NCBI RefSeq assembly: GCF_029714325.1
Contig: NZ_CP121666.1
Coordinates: 4,898,001-4,962,000 of the forward strand
DNA length: 64,000 bases
Reading direction: 5' to 3'
DNA from: Bradyrhizobium sp. CB1717
GTDB taxonomy: Bacteria > Pseudomonadota > Alphaproteobacteria > Rhizobiales > Xanthobacteraceae
Made by a program: the position numbers and the translations under genes. Below the pieces are notes generated by a model, which was not told the DNA's origin, searched no databases, and saw only the letters and a list, made by a program, of their open reading frames with translations. Shown one piece after another: positions 51,008 through 59,369 of the stretch; the stretch's first letter is position 1, and every line of letters starts with the position of its first letter.

Positions 51008-51778
51008 TCACGCCCCGCGCTTGAACGGCGCCACCTCGATCCCGGCTCCCTTCAGCGCCTGACGCAAAGTGCGCGCGATCTCGACCGCTCCGTGCGTGTC
51101 GCCGTGAATGCAGACCGTATCCGTGCGCATCTTGATGACCTTGCCGGTGACCGACACCACCGCGCCGTCCTGCACCATGCGCACCACGCGGTCGGCGATC
51201 ATCTTGGCATCATGCAGCACCGCGCCGGGCTTCTTGCGCGAGACGAGGTTGCCGTCGTCCTCATAGGCGCGGTCGGCGAACACCTCGTGCACCATCGGCA
51301 GATTGGCCGCTTCGCCGGCCTTCACCAGCTTCGAATTGGCGAGCACGACGAAGATCAGGCTGGGATCGACGGCCCTGATGCCGGCGGCGATAGCCTTCGC
51401 CGTCATGTCGTCCTCGCAGGCGACGTTGGAGAGCGCGCCGTGCGCCTTCACATGCGTGACCTTGTGGCCGGCCGCGGTCGCGATCGCCTGCAGCGCGCCG
51501 ATCTGGTAGGCGACGAGGTTCTCGATCTCGGACGCTTTCAGGCCTGCGATCGGATGCCGGCCGAAGCCGTGCAGGTCGCGGTATCCGGGATGCGCGCCGA
51601 CCGAGACGCCGCGCGCTTTCGCCAGTTCGACCGTCCGGCGCATGATGTCGGGATCGCCGGCGTGGAAGCCGCAGGCGACGTTGACCGAGCTCGCCAGCTC
51701 GATCATCGCGGCGTCGTTGCCCATCTCCCACGCGCCAAACCCTTCGCCGAGGTCGCAATTGAGGTCGATCGTCTTCAT
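51008..51778 (-). CDS. pxpA: 5-oxoprolinase subunit PxpA (LamB/YcsF family)
   Basis: 256 residues. The N-terminus [17 protein letters not shown] carries the metal/active-site DLNCDxGE motif; [15 protein letters not shown] near 36-50, [18 protein letters not shown] near 55-72 and [15 protein letters not shown] near 220-234 are the other conserved blocks. PxpA forms with PxpB and PxpC an ATP-dependent enzyme hydrolysing 5-oxoproline to glutamate. It is the last gene of the pxpBCA unit. Confidence 0.94.
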   Translation of the reverse strand: MKTIDLNCDLGEGFGAWEMGNDAAMIELASSVNVACGFHAGDPDIMRRTVELAKARGVSVGAHPGYRDLHGFGRHPIAGLKASEIENLVAYQIGALQAIATAAGHKVTHVKAHGALSNVACEDDMTAKAIAAGIRAVDPSLIFVVLANSKLVKAGEAANLPMVHEVFADRAYEDDGNLVSRKKPGAVLHDAKMIADRVVRMVQDGAVVSVTGKVIKMRTDTVCIHGDTHGAVEIARTLRQALKGAGIEVAPFKRGA

Positions 51779-51808
51779 GGGTGCTCTCCGCCTCTGGTCT
51801 TGTGCCGC

Positions 51809-52846
51809 TTACGGTTCCGCCGTCACCTGCCAGGTTCCGGCGTCGACCGCGCTCACCGCGTAGCCGGCAACGTTAGCATCGCTGAGGGCCTCGATGTTGA
51901 GCTCGACGGTGTCGGAGGAGCGCAGCCGGTCGGGCAGGCTGCGGATCAGTTGCGCGAACTTGCGGGCCTCGTCTTGCGCCTCCGCCATGCTGACCTGCTT
52001 GAAGCGGAACGCGGTTCCCGCCGAGGTCTGCGCGAGGCGGCCGACATCGGCCGTGATCACGGTTGCGATCTTGGGATAGCCGCCGGAGGTGCCGCGGTCC
52101 ATCATCAGCGCGATCGGCGAGCCGTTGCCGGGCACCTGGATGCTGCCGTTGACGGTGCCGTCGGAGACGATGTTGTGGCCGTGAAGGTGCTTGATCGCGG
52201 GACCTTCGAGCCGGTAGCCCATGCGGTCCGACGTCGCCGATATCTTCCACTCGCTACCTAAGAACAGCGCCTTGTTGGCGTCGTCGAACTCGTCGTCCTG
52301 CGGCCCCAGCAGCACGCGGATCGGACCTGTCGCAGGCTTCGGCAGTTCGATCCGCAGCTCCGGCGCGCCGCTTGCAGCATCGACAGTGAATTCGTCGCCG
52401 GCCTGGAGCGGGCGCGGGTAGGGGCTGCCGAGACCGGCGCGGGCGTTCACCGCGAGGCTGCCGAACACGAGCTCGCCTTTGATGCCGCCTTCGATCGCCA
52501 GATAAGTGAATGCGCCGCCGCGGGCAAAGCCGAGCGTCAGGGTCTCGCCGTCCTTCAGCGTCACCGATGTGTCCATCGCGACCGGCCGCCCGGCGACGTC
52601 GGCGTTGCGCGGTGCGCCGGCAATGGCGACGCGCACGACGCCATCACGGGCTGTGAAGGTCGCGCCGAACGGGCCGATCTCGACGGTCGCCGCGAGCGGC
52701 TCATTGCCGACCAGCGTGTTCGCCGCCGCCAGCGACAGCCGGTCCATCGCGCCGCTGACCGTCAGGCCGTAGCGCTGCGCCCCGTGGCGGCCCCCGTCCT
52801 GGACGGAGCTCGCAGGGCCGATGCTGGCGACGACGAGCCGGCTCAT
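51809..52846 (-). CDS. pxpC: 5-oxoprolinase subunit PxpC (KipA / biotin-dependent carboxyltransferase-like)
   Basis: 345 residues. The family signature GPASSVQDGGRHGAQRYGLT near residues 10-29, AMDRLSLAAANTLVGN near 33-48 and the late IPVPGNGSPIALMMDRGTSG-like block (IQVPGNGSPIALMMDRGTSG) mark a cyclophilin-like PxpC. It starts within the pxpB stop (ATGA), so the two are translationally coupled, and lies 30 bp before pxpA. Confidence 0.93.
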   Translation of the reverse strand: MSRLVVASIGPASSVQDGGRHGAQRYGLTVSGAMDRLSLAAANTLVGNEPLAATVEIGPFGATFTARDGVVRVAIAGAPRNADVAGRPVAMDTSVTLKDGETLTLGFARGGAFTYLAIEGGIKGELVFGSLAVNARAGLGSPYPRPLQAGDEFTVDAASGAPELRIELPKPATGPIRVLLGPQDDEFDDANKALFLGSEWKISATSDRMGYRLEGPAIKHLHGHNIVSDGTVNGSIQVPGNGSPIALMMDRGTSGGYPKIATVITADVGRLAQTSAGTAFRFKQVSMAEAQDEARKFAQLIRSLPDRLRSSDTVELNIEALSDANVAGYAVSAVDAGTWQVTAEP

Positions 52847-53574
52847 GCTGTCACCTGCTCGGCGACGATCTCGCCGGCCTCGGCGGCGCGGTCCATGTCC
52901 TCGAACGTCTTGTGGTCGATGGCGAAAAACGTCACGCGGTCACCGGGTTCGGTGAGGAAGGTCGGATTGCGGTGGAGCTGATAGGTTCTGACGGGCGTGC
53001 GGCCGAGGAGGTGCCAGCCGCTCGGGGCGGCCAGGCACTGGATGCCGGCCTGGATGCCGCCGATCGAGATCGTGCCGGCCGGCGTCAGCAGCCGCGGCGA
53101 CTGCCGCCGCGACATGTGCAGGGATTTGTCGAGGCCGCTGAGATAGGACCAGCCCGGCGTGAAGCCGATCATGGCGACCTTGTAGTCACCGCCCGCGTGC
53201 CGGGCGATGATGTCATCGGGCGTCGTGTTCAGCGCCTTGGCGACGTCCTCGAGGTCGATGCCGTGCTCGCCGCCATAGGCCACGGGAATGCGCCAGCGGC
53301 GTGCCTTGGTGGCCGGCGGCAGCGGCCGGGTCGCGATCGGGAGGATCTTTTCGCCGAGCGCGTCGAAGTCGATCCTGCCGGGGTCGTAATGCACCAGCAG
53401 CGAGCGATAGGTCGGCACGGTCTCGGTGATGCCGTCGATGGGGCTCGCAGCGAGCGCCTTGTCGAGCGCCAGTACGCGCTGGTTGGCGTCGTCATCGATG
53501 GTGCGGCTGAACTCGACCGTGACGGCACTGTCGCCACTGGGCAGGAGGCGGGGCGGGGGAAGCGTCGCGGCCAT
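52843..53574 (-). CDS. pxpB: 5-oxoprolinase subunit PxpB (KipI-like)
   Basis: 243 residues. N-terminal LPSGDSAVTVEFSRTID, central TYRSLLVHYDPGRIDF, and the conserved IGFTPGWSYLSGLDKSLHMS and TPAGTISIGGIQAGIQCLAA blocks are diagnostic for PxpB/KipI cyclophilin-like proteins. It heads the pxpBCA operon. In Bacillus the KipI homologue inhibits a sporulation kinase; here the operon context supports 5-oxoproline hydrolysis. Confidence 0.93.
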   Translation of the reverse strand: MAATLPPPRLLPSGDSAVTVEFSRTIDDDANQRVLALDKALAASPIDGITETVPTYRSLLVHYDPGRIDFDALGEKILPIATRPLPPATKARRWRIPVAYGGEHGIDLEDVAKALNTTPDDIIARHAGGDYKVAMIGFTPGWSYLSGLDKSLHMSRRQSPRLLTPAGTISIGGIQAGIQCLAAPSGWHLLGRTPVRTYQLHRNPTFLTEPGDRVTFFAIDHKTFEDMDRAAEAGEIVAEQVTA

Positions 53575-53833
53575 GAGCTGTCGAAGAGCTGTCGAAATCG
53601 GGCTTCTCAGGAAACGCGGGCTCAGCGTTGAGTTCCGCGCGTCCCTGCTTCGCGTAAATGCGCCCGCAAGTCCAATAAATTAATGCAGGGGCAAACGATA
53701 AACCCTTGTTATCGCGTCGCATAACGGCCTTGCGGCCCTGCATTCTTGGGGGTCTTTTGGCCCTTGACGGAAACCGCTCCGCTCGCAAGATGCGCGCGTT
53801 GTTTTCCCGCCTATCCGGAGCTCGTTCTCGTCC

Positions 53834-54532
53834 ATGTCGCTGTCCCCCGAAGCCCGCAAGACCCTCGCCGGCATCACCACTGCCACCATCACCACGGTCC
53901 TGCTGAAAAAGGGCCTGCGCAACGTGTGGATGCGCGGCGCGCGTCCGCTGCGCCCGGGCCTGCCGCGCCTGGTGGGACCTGCCTTCACGCTGCGCTTCGT
54001 GCCGGCGCGCGAGGATCTGGCGACGCCGGAATCCTGGTCGTCGCCGATCTCGACCCGCACCGCGATCGAGGCGATGCCGGAGGGCTGCATCGCCGTGGTC
54101 GATGCCATGGGCATCACCGACGCCGGCATCTTCGGCGATATCCTCTGCGCCCGCATGATGAAGCGCGGCGTCACTGCGCTCGTCACCGACGGCGTGGTGC
54201 GTGACGTCGAGGGTGTGCTCGGCACCAACCTGCCGGTGTGGTGCGACGGCTACGCCGCGCCGCCGTCGGTCGCGGGCCTGACCTTCGTCGGCTGGGGCGA
54301 GCCGATCGGCTGCGGCGGCGTTGCCGTTTTCCCGAACGACATCGTGGTCGCCGACCAGGACGGCTGCGTGCTGATCCCGCAGGCGATGCTCGACCACGTG
54401 CTCCATGAGGGCGTCGAGCAGGAGCGCATGGAAGCCTGGATCGTCAACGAGGTGAACAACGGCGCGGTGCTGCCGGGCCTCTATCCCATGAACGCCGAGA
54501 CCAAGGCGCGCTACGCCGCCAGCAAGAAGTAA
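53834..54532 (+). CDS. RraA-like protein (aldolase/decarboxylase fold)
   Basis: 232 residues. The RraA fold is clear: GITTATITTVLLKKGLRNVW, GPAFTLRFVPAREDL, then GILFGDILCARMMKRGVTAL-type sequence (IFGDILCARMMKRGVTALVT) and TDGVVRDVEG with the metal-binding Arg-Asp, and CGGVAVFPNDIVVADQDGCV. Relatives are 4-hydroxy-4-methyl-2-oxoglutarate aldolases or oxaloacetate decarboxylases rather than true RNase E regulators. It precedes the cupin gene by 17 bp and probably forms an operon with it. Confidence 0.87.
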   Translation: MSLSPEARKTLAGITTATITTVLLKKGLRNVWMRGARPLRPGLPRLVGPAFTLRFVPAREDLATPESWSSPISTRTAIEAMPEGCIAVVDAMGITDAGIFGDILCARMMKRGVTALVTDGVVRDVEGVLGTNLPVWCDGYAAPPSVAGLTFVGWGEPIGCGGVAVFPNDIVVADQDGCVLIPQAMLDHVLHEGVEQERMEAWIVNEVNNGAVLPGLYPMNAETKARYAASKK

Positions 54533-54549
54533 CGGAAGCGAGGACCCCC

Positions 54550-54954
54550 ATGGAGATCACCGTCGCAGGCACGCGGCCGACCCGCCGCGCGCCCAAGGAA
54601 AACTTCACCGGCACCGTGTGGCAGGACCCCGTCATCATGGCGCCCGCGCCGGCACGGCTGAACTGCTCGCGCGTCGCGTTCGAGCCCGGTGCGCGCACCA
54701 ACTGGCATCACCATCCGCTCGGGCAGACGCTCTACGTCATCTCTGGCGTCGGCCGCGTCCAGTCCAAGGGCGGACCGATCCGCGAGATCCGTCCTGGCGA
54801 CACCGTGTGGATTCCGCCGGGTGAATTGCACTGGCACGGCGCTTCGCCGACCAACGGCATGTGCCACATCGCCATGCAGGAAGCGCTCGACGGAGTCTAT
54901 TCGACCTGGCTGGAGCCGGTGACTGACGCGGAGTACGGCGCCGCGGTTGGCTGA
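54550..54954 (+). CDS. Small cupin protein
   Basis: 134 residues forming one beta-barrel. Motif 1 FEPGARTNWHHHPLGQTLYV supplies metal ligands His-His and Gln, and motif 2 PGDTVWIPPGELHWHGA the last His. This matches the cupins of carboxymuconolactone/mandelonitrile-lyase-like type found beside RraA-like aldolases. Substrate unknown; it may act with the RraA-like protein in aromatic or keto-acid catabolism. Confidence 0.85.
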   Translation: MEITVAGTRPTRRAPKENFTGTVWQDPVIMAPAPARLNCSRVAFEPGARTNWHHHPLGQTLYVISGVGRVQSKGGPIREIRPGDTVWIPPGELHWHGASPTNGMCHIAMQEALDGVYSTWLEPVTDAEYGAAVG

Positions 54955-54960
54955 TGCGTG

Positions 54961-55090
54961 TGCCCCGGACAAGACGCATCGCCTTTAGCGATGCGTCGCC
55001 GATCCGGGGCCCAGAATCTTCCGAGCGATTACCACCGCCTGGGTCCCGGCTCAGCATCGCGTCATTTCATGCCGCGCCGCGTCCGGGGCA
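54961..55090. repeat. Palindromic element, family C
   Basis: Terminal inverted repeat TGCCCCGGAC (54961-54970) / GTCCGGGGCA (55081-55090), with an inner perfect pair ACGCATCGC/GCGATGCGT around 54974-54996 and CGGGGCCCAGAATC in the middle. It lies between the convergent cupin gene and the gene at 55099 and could act as a terminator on both strands. Confidence 0.7.
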
Positions 55091-55098
55091 CGGCAGCA

Positions 55099-55455
55099 TC
55101 ACATCCTCTCCGCGGTCCACGTGCCCGTGCACATGGCACCGCGCCAGGTGCCGGAGCCCGAGGTGCCGCTGAGGTGACCGAAGCCGACCGCGCGCTTGAT
55201 GCCGGTACTCAAGGTGACGTTGATGTTGCCGGCATCCGCCACGCGACCGGAGGCGTTCACCGTGGCGCTGCTTGATGCGATCTGACCGTTGTTGATGCCG
55301 ATCGCGACGGTTGCGCCGTTGCCGCAGGTCTCGCTCGATGACGAGATGCGGACATTCCATGTGCCGTCGAAAGTGCTTGTCGCAGCACCGGCCTGCGTCA
55401 GCGGGAAGATGATGGCGACGAGGGCAGCGAAGAGTCCTTTGCGAATGCCGTTCAT
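55099..55455 (-). CDS. Small secreted beta-rich protein
   Basis: 118 residues with a signal peptide (FAALVAIIFPLTQAGA, cleavage after GAA) and a strand-rich mature part: TFDGTWNVRISSSSETCGNG, TVAIGINNGQIASSS and GSGTWRGAMCTGTWTAERM. One Cys near each end suggests a disulfide. The FDGTWNV and GTWRGxxCxGTW blocks recall lipocalin-like or DUF-type periplasmic proteins common in Bradyrhizobium. Function unknown. Confidence 0.75.
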   Translation of the reverse strand: MNGIRKGLFAALVAIIFPLTQAGAATSTFDGTWNVRISSSSETCGNGATVAIGINNGQIASSSATVNASGRVADAGNINVTLSTGIKRAVGFGHLSGTSGSGTWRGAMCTGTWTAERM

Positions 55456-55584
55456 GGCACGCCTCTGTGGTTGACCATGCAGAGGAACGTGGCACGGTGC
55501 GCGGAACCGGCGATGTGAGAGGCGTCACGCCGGCGGCAGGCTCTGTGACGTGGGGCACATCCTGACAGCGCGGATAAAGCAAAG

Positions 55585-55605
55585 GGGCCCGGATCACGGG
55601 CCCCT
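55585..55605 (-). terminator. Terminator after the DUF2147 gene
   Basis: GGGGCCCG (55585-55592) / CGGGCCCC (55598-55605) is a perfect 8-bp stem. Read on the minus strand it is followed by TTTGCTTTAT, a T-rich stretch. It lies just beyond the stop of the gene ending at 55634. Confidence 0.7.
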
Positions 55606-55633
55606 CGTGATGGTCAGAGCGTCGAAGCCGAAC

Positions 55634-56542
55634 TCAGTTCACTCGCGTCCAGGTCTGGCCGCCGCAGAACATGCCGCCGAAGGCGCAGCCCTGCACGCGC
55701 AGCCGGTCGGTGCCTTTCATCGCGATCGTCGAATCGTAGGTCGAGCCGGAGTTGGGATCGAGAATGCGGCCTGACCATTTCTGGTCCTTGCCGGGCTTCA
55801 TGTTGATCAGAACCTGCTCGCCATTCTGGTTCGACTTGCTGTCGACCGAATAGCCGCAGAGATTGGTGCCGCACTGCTCGATGCGGACCTTGCCTTCCTT
55901 CTCCTCGGTGAGCCAGATGCCGAGCGGCGAATTGAGATCGCGCGTGGCCGCGGCTGCCGGAGCCGGGGGAGCGACGGCGGCGGACTGGACCGGCGCGGCC
56001 GCAGGTGGCGGTGGCGGCGCCGGAGGTGCCGCAGCCGCGGCCGGGGCTGGCGGTGGCGCCGGGGGCGCGGGAGGCGCAACAGCCACAGCAGCCGGCGGTG
56101 GTGCCGCGGGAGCTGCCTGCTGCTCCACGGGAGCCGGAGCCGGAGGCGGTGCGGGAGGAGGCGCGACAGCCGTAGCGGCCGGCGCAGCAGTGGCCGTCGC
56201 CGGCGGCGGAGCAGCTGGCGCGGGAGGCGGTGCGGCCACGACGGGCGCGGGAGCCTGGGTAGCTGCGGGAGGCGCTGCTGCGGCCGCAGGTGGAGGCGCC
56301 GGTGCGGCCGGCGACTGCGGATCGGTCTTGGCCTCCTGAGGCGCCTGCTGGCCCGGGCTCGTCTCGTTCTTCTTCGCCTTCTTGGCCTTGCCTTGCCCGG
56401 TGTTGTCGTACACGCCGGGAATCTGCACCGTGCCGCGGTCCGGATCGATGCGGATGGTGCGCCCGCCATATTCGAAGGTGTACTGCGCTTGCGCAGCGGT
56501 GCTCGCCAAAAGGAATGCGGCCGCGGCCAACAGCTTCTTCAT
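55634..56542 (-). CDS. DUF2147 protein with long Pro/Ala-rich linker
   Basis: 302 residues. Signal peptide about 1-20 (KKLLAAAAFLLASTAAQAQ), a short basic region, an extreme Pro/Ala/Val linker (about 60-205) and a C-terminal DUF2147 domain (about 205-302: LGIWLTEEKEGKVRIEQCGT, WSGRILDPNSGSTYDSTIAM, LRVQGCAFGGMFCGGQTWTR). DUF2147 domains occur in envelope proteins of unknown ligand. The linker could span the periplasm or peptidoglycan. GC-rich slippage-prone repeats encode it. Confidence 0.87.
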   Translation of the reverse strand: MKKLLAAAAFLLASTAAQAQYTFEYGGRTIRIDPDRGTVQIPGVYDNTGQGKAKKAKKNETSPGQQAPQEAKTDPQSPAAPAPPPAAAAAPPAATQAPAPVVAAPPPAPAAPPPATATAAPAATAVAPPPAPPPAPAPVEQQAAPAAPPPAAVAVAPPAPPAPPPAPAAAAAPPAPPPPPAAAPVQSAAVAPPAPAAAATRDLNSPLGIWLTEEKEGKVRIEQCGTNLCGYSVDSKSNQNGEQVLINMKPGKDQKWSGRILDPNSGSTYDSTIAMKGTDRLRVQGCAFGGMFCGGQTWTRVN

Positions 56543-56742
56543 GTCCGTCTCCTGAGCAGGTGGTCCCCGCGTCGACGCTTACGCTCCGGCCCCGTCGCGT
56601 AGCGTGATCTAGATCACTTTCAAGCTATGAGTCGTCCTCTCACCGATCTTGGTTCAATGGTGCGGAACTCCGCCCCGGAATGGGGCGGGGCGGCGCCGGG
56701 CCCAATGGCGCGCCTGACCGGCGAATGATCAGCGCGCCGCGT

Positions 56743-57243
56743 CTACTTCTGCGGACACCCCGCATTGGCCGCCTGTTGGGCGCGGGCAAGCGCTGCGTCG
56801 TTGGCCTTATCGGCATGGACATCGACCGAACCAACGAGGCAGGCATTTGCGCCACTGATCGCGAACACGGAGAGCTCCTGGAGCTCCTTCTCGTCCTCAT
56901 CGACCCGTCGCCAGGTGCGGATCACCGCGGCTCTTGGTACGCCGGCACGCATGATCCACTGCACCTTTTCGCCGAACGACTTGCCGGCGCCGCGCCATTG
57001 CGCGGTCGGCCCGGACACCTTCTCAATTCCGCGCCGAGGCGCAATCGTGACCGATACGATGTTGCCCTCGTCGGCAAAGCGCACCACGTAACCGGCCGGA
57101 CCCGGGCACGTCCACAGACCGAGCTCGTCTGTCGACTCGTCCTTGCATGCCGACCCGGTCGCGGGTGTGAACTTCGTCTGCGCCAGCGCACCGTGGACCC
57201 CGCTGATCCCGAGCACAATTGCGACCGCTAGTTCCCTCAGCAT
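56743..57243 (-). CDS. Secreted hypothetical protein
   Basis: 166 residues with a signal peptide (LAVAIVLGISGVHGALAQ). The mature part has conserved-looking strands (GLWTCPGPAGYVVRFADEGN, KVQWIMRAGVPRAAVIRTW) and four Cys in two pairs near the start and end (CKDE/TCPG and ANACLVG/AGCPQK). I recognise it only as a periplasmic protein of a Bradyrhizobium-type family. It sits 1 bp after the pheC-like gene stop and may be cotranscribed with it. Confidence 0.7.
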   Translation of the reverse strand: MLRELAVAIVLGISGVHGALAQTKFTPATGSACKDESTDELGLWTCPGPAGYVVRFADEGNIVSVTIAPRRGIEKVSGPTAQWRGAGKSFGEKVQWIMRAGVPRAAVIRTWRRVDEDEKELQELSVFAISGANACLVGSVDVHADKANDAALARAQQAANAGCPQK

Positions 57244-57244
57244 G

Positions 57245-58039
57245 TCAGTCGAACCAGGCGGCGTAGATCTTCTTGTAGCTGCCGTCTTCCATGGAAATGT
57301 GCAGCCACTGGTCGACGAAGTGCTTCAGCGCCATGTCGCGCTGGAGCCAATAGGCCTTCTCGGAGAAGTCGAACGGTTTCTCGGGATGCACCGCGCAGAG
57401 CACGCCTTGATGTTGCTTTTGCTGGTAGCGTGTCTCGGAGGCGTCGGTCATCATCAGATCGGCGTTGCCCTTGGCGATCTCGTCGAAGATCACGGTGTTG
57501 TCGGGGAAGACCGTGATCTCGGCGTCCTTGATGTTGGCGCGCGCGAAGCGCTCGTTGGTGCCGCCGGGATTGACGATGACGCGGGTGCCCTTCTTGTCGA
57601 TGTCGGGGAGCGTCTGGTACTTGCCGACGTCGGCGCAGCGCGTGATCGGCGTCTTGCCCTCGCGCATGATCGGCGTCGAGAAGAAGCCTTTCTTCTGCCG
57701 GTCGAGCGTCACCGACACGCCGCCCATGGCGATGTCGAACTGATCGGCCTCGAAATCCTTCATCAGCTTCGGCCAGGCCGTGGCTACGTACTCGACCTTG
57801 ACGCCGAGCGCCTTGCCGAGCGCCTCCGCCATGTCGACGTCGAAGCCAGAGAACTGCTGCGTGGTCTTGTCGAGATAAGTGAAGGGCTTGTAGTCGCCGG
57901 TCATGCCGACGCGCAATGTGCCGCGCTTCATGATCTCGTCGAGGCGCGAGGGCGCCGCCTGCTGGGCGTGGGCCGAAAGGTTCATCAGCAGCGCCACGGC
58001 CAAAGCCGCCAAAACTCGAACGGATATTCGAACGGTCAT
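57245..58039 (-). CDS. pheC: Periplasmic cyclohexadienyl (arogenate/prephenate) dehydratase PheC-like
   Basis: 264 residues from ATG 58039 with GGAAAAGAG just upstream. Signal peptide about 1-25 (VRVLAALAVALLMNLSAHA), then a solute-binding-protein fold. Blocks IMKRGTLRVGMTGDYKPFTY, FSGFDVDMAEALGKALGVKV, DQFDIAMGGVSVTLDRQ, EGKTPIT, NPGGTNERFARANIK, ADLMMTDASETRYQQK and HPEKPFDFSEKAYWLQRD closely follow Pseudomonas PheC, a periplasmic enzyme making phenylalanine/phenylpyruvate from arogenate/prephenate. An amino-acid ABC receptor is the alternative, but no transporter genes are adjacent. Confidence 0.8.
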   Translation of the reverse strand: MTVRISVRVLAALAVALLMNLSAHAQQAAPSRLDEIMKRGTLRVGMTGDYKPFTYLDKTTQQFSGFDVDMAEALGKALGVKVEYVATAWPKLMKDFEADQFDIAMGGVSVTLDRQKKGFFSTPIMREGKTPITRCADVGKYQTLPDIDKKGTRVIVNPGGTNERFARANIKDAEITVFPDNTVIFDEIAKGNADLMMTDASETRYQQKQHQGVLCAVHPEKPFDFSEKAYWLQRDMALKHFVDQWLHISMEDGSYKKIYAAWFD

Positions 58040-58141
58040 CTCTTTTCCACCCATGCCCGAGCTGTCATTGTACAGCTCCTCCGACCTGGATTTAGACCAG
58101 ATGCCCGTCGCTGGCGAGGCAGAATTGAAAGGAAGCTTGGG

Positions 58142-58651
58142 GTGACGATTTCGATGTACGAGGCCTCGGTTGGCCTCTTCGTACCTAATCTGCGCAACCT
58201 GTCCGTCCTGCTCGACAAGGGCGTGGCCTATGCCGAGGCCCGCAAGTTCAATCCGGCAGTTTTGCTCGGCATGCGCCTCGCGCCGAACATGTACGATCTG
58301 GCGCAGCAGGTCGGCGAGGCCTGCCGCCACGCCACGGTTGCGCCGGCCCTGCTGGCGCAGCGCGATCCGGTGGTGCTGCCGGTGCTGGAGCACGACATGG
58401 CCGGGCTGCAGGCCCGTATCGCGACGTCCATCGAGTTCATCGAGAGCCTGCCGCGCGCGGCGATCGATGCCGCGACGGAGCAGAACGTCTTCTTCAGGCT
58501 GAAGAACGGCACCGAGCTGCCGTTCACCGGGCGGACGCTGCTGCTGACGTTCAGCGTCCCGCAGTTCTTCTTTCACGTCACCACCGCCTACGACCTGTTG
58601 CGGCACGCCGGCGTCGAGCTCGTGAAGAAGGATTATCTCGGAAGGAAGTAG
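58142..58651 (+). CDS. DUF1993 family protein
   Basis: 169 residues from GTG 58142, with GGAAG about 8 bases upstream (ATG 58154 is the other possibility but lies too far from that site). The all-helical DUF1993 pattern is clear: SMYEASVGLFVPNLRNLSVL, KGVAYAEARKFNPAVLLGMR, LAPNMYDLAQQVGEACRHAT and FFFHVTTAYDLLRHAGVELV. These proteins resemble DinB-like four-helix bundles and may bind metal. Function unknown. Confidence 0.88.
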   Translation: MTISMYEASVGLFVPNLRNLSVLLDKGVAYAEARKFNPAVLLGMRLAPNMYDLAQQVGEACRHATVAPALLAQRDPVVLPVLEHDMAGLQARIATSIEFIESLPRAAIDAATEQNVFFRLKNGTELPFTGRTLLLTFSVPQFFFHVTTAYDLLRHAGVELVKKDYLGRK

Positions 58652-58660
58652 GGGCTTCGC

Positions 58661-58691
58661 GTTGACCTCTCGCCAGCGGGGAGAGGTCAAC
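58661..58691. terminator. Hairpin between convergent genes
   Basis: GTTGACCTCTC (58661-58671) / GAGAGGTCAAC (58681-58691) is a perfect 11-bp stem with a 9-nt loop between the DUF1993 gene (plus) and the gene ending at 58709 (minus). It probably terminates both; no long T-run follows. Confidence 0.6.
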
Positions 58692-58708
58692 GATATCCGG
58701 AGCAGGCT

Positions 58709-59200
58709 TCAGGCTTCGCCCTTGCGCTCGTAATCGGCGAGCGAGCTGCGGCCGGCGATCTCGCTGCGGAGCAGCTCGAAGCGCTTGTTCGCCTCTTCCT
58801 CATGCATATCGACGAAACGCACGGCGGCCTCGCTCGTCATGGGGCCGCTGACCACGGGCGCCGACTGCTCGCCGATGGTCTCGTGGACGTAGTACTGGCC
58901 GTCATCGCCGCGATGCACCGTCCATTTGAGGCGGATCGCCACCATCGGTCCGGGACCGACCTTGCTGTAGCCGTCGGCGTCGGTGTGATCAGGCACCAAG
59001 GGCTGCTCGTCGACCACCGGATGGTCATCAACCGCATGATGTTCCTCGGCGTGTTCTTCGGCGGCCGGCTGCTCACCGACGACGACGAATTCGGTCTCGC
59101 GGATGATCTCGGTTTCGCGGACGACGAGGGCCGGTTCGGGGTGCTCCAGGATGCTGGCGATGGTCGCCAGCGCATGGTCGGTCGGGTCGATCTCTGACAA
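58709..59200 (-). CDS. Hypothetical acidic protein
   Basis: 163 residues from TTG 59200, supported by GGAGG about 9 bases upstream. Two parts: an N-terminal acidic/His-rich segment (ETEFVVVGEQPAAEEHAEEH) and a C-terminal half with IRLKWTVHRGDDGQYYVHET, then ERFELLRSEIAGRSSLADYE-like helix. No signal peptide or membrane segment. I do not recognise the family. Confidence 0.65.
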   Translation of the reverse strand: MSEIDPTDHALATIASILEHPEPALVVRETEIIRETEFVVVGEQPAAEEHAEEHHAVDDHPVVDEQPLVPDHTDADGYSKVGPGPMVAIRLKWTVHRGDDGQYYVHETIGEQSAPVVSGPMTSEAAVRFVDMHEEEANKRFELLRSEIAGRSSLADYERKGEA

Positions 59201-59312
59201 GGGTCCATCCTCCAGCTCGACGCGGCCGGCAAGTCTGTCCCACTGCCGCCGCGGCCGGGAACATTAGGCGCGTTTGATTAAGGCTGAGTTGGGGCCCGAT
59301 CTGCACCAAAAT

Positions 59313-59363
59313 GGGACGCTTTCTGGCGTCCCGAAGGCGGGCGGATGGGTGGCCCGCCTTCGG
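59313..59363 (-). terminator. Tandem hairpins after the hydroxyacid dehydrogenase gene
   Basis: On the minus strand the first hairpin met after the gene's stop is CCGAAGGCGGGC (59331-59342) / GCCCGCCTTCGG (59352-59363), perfect over 12 bp. A second hairpin, GGGACGC (59313-59319) / GCGTCCC (59326-59332), follows with ATTTTGG beyond. Together they form a strong terminator. Confidence 0.75.
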
Positions 59364-59369
59364 TTGGAC

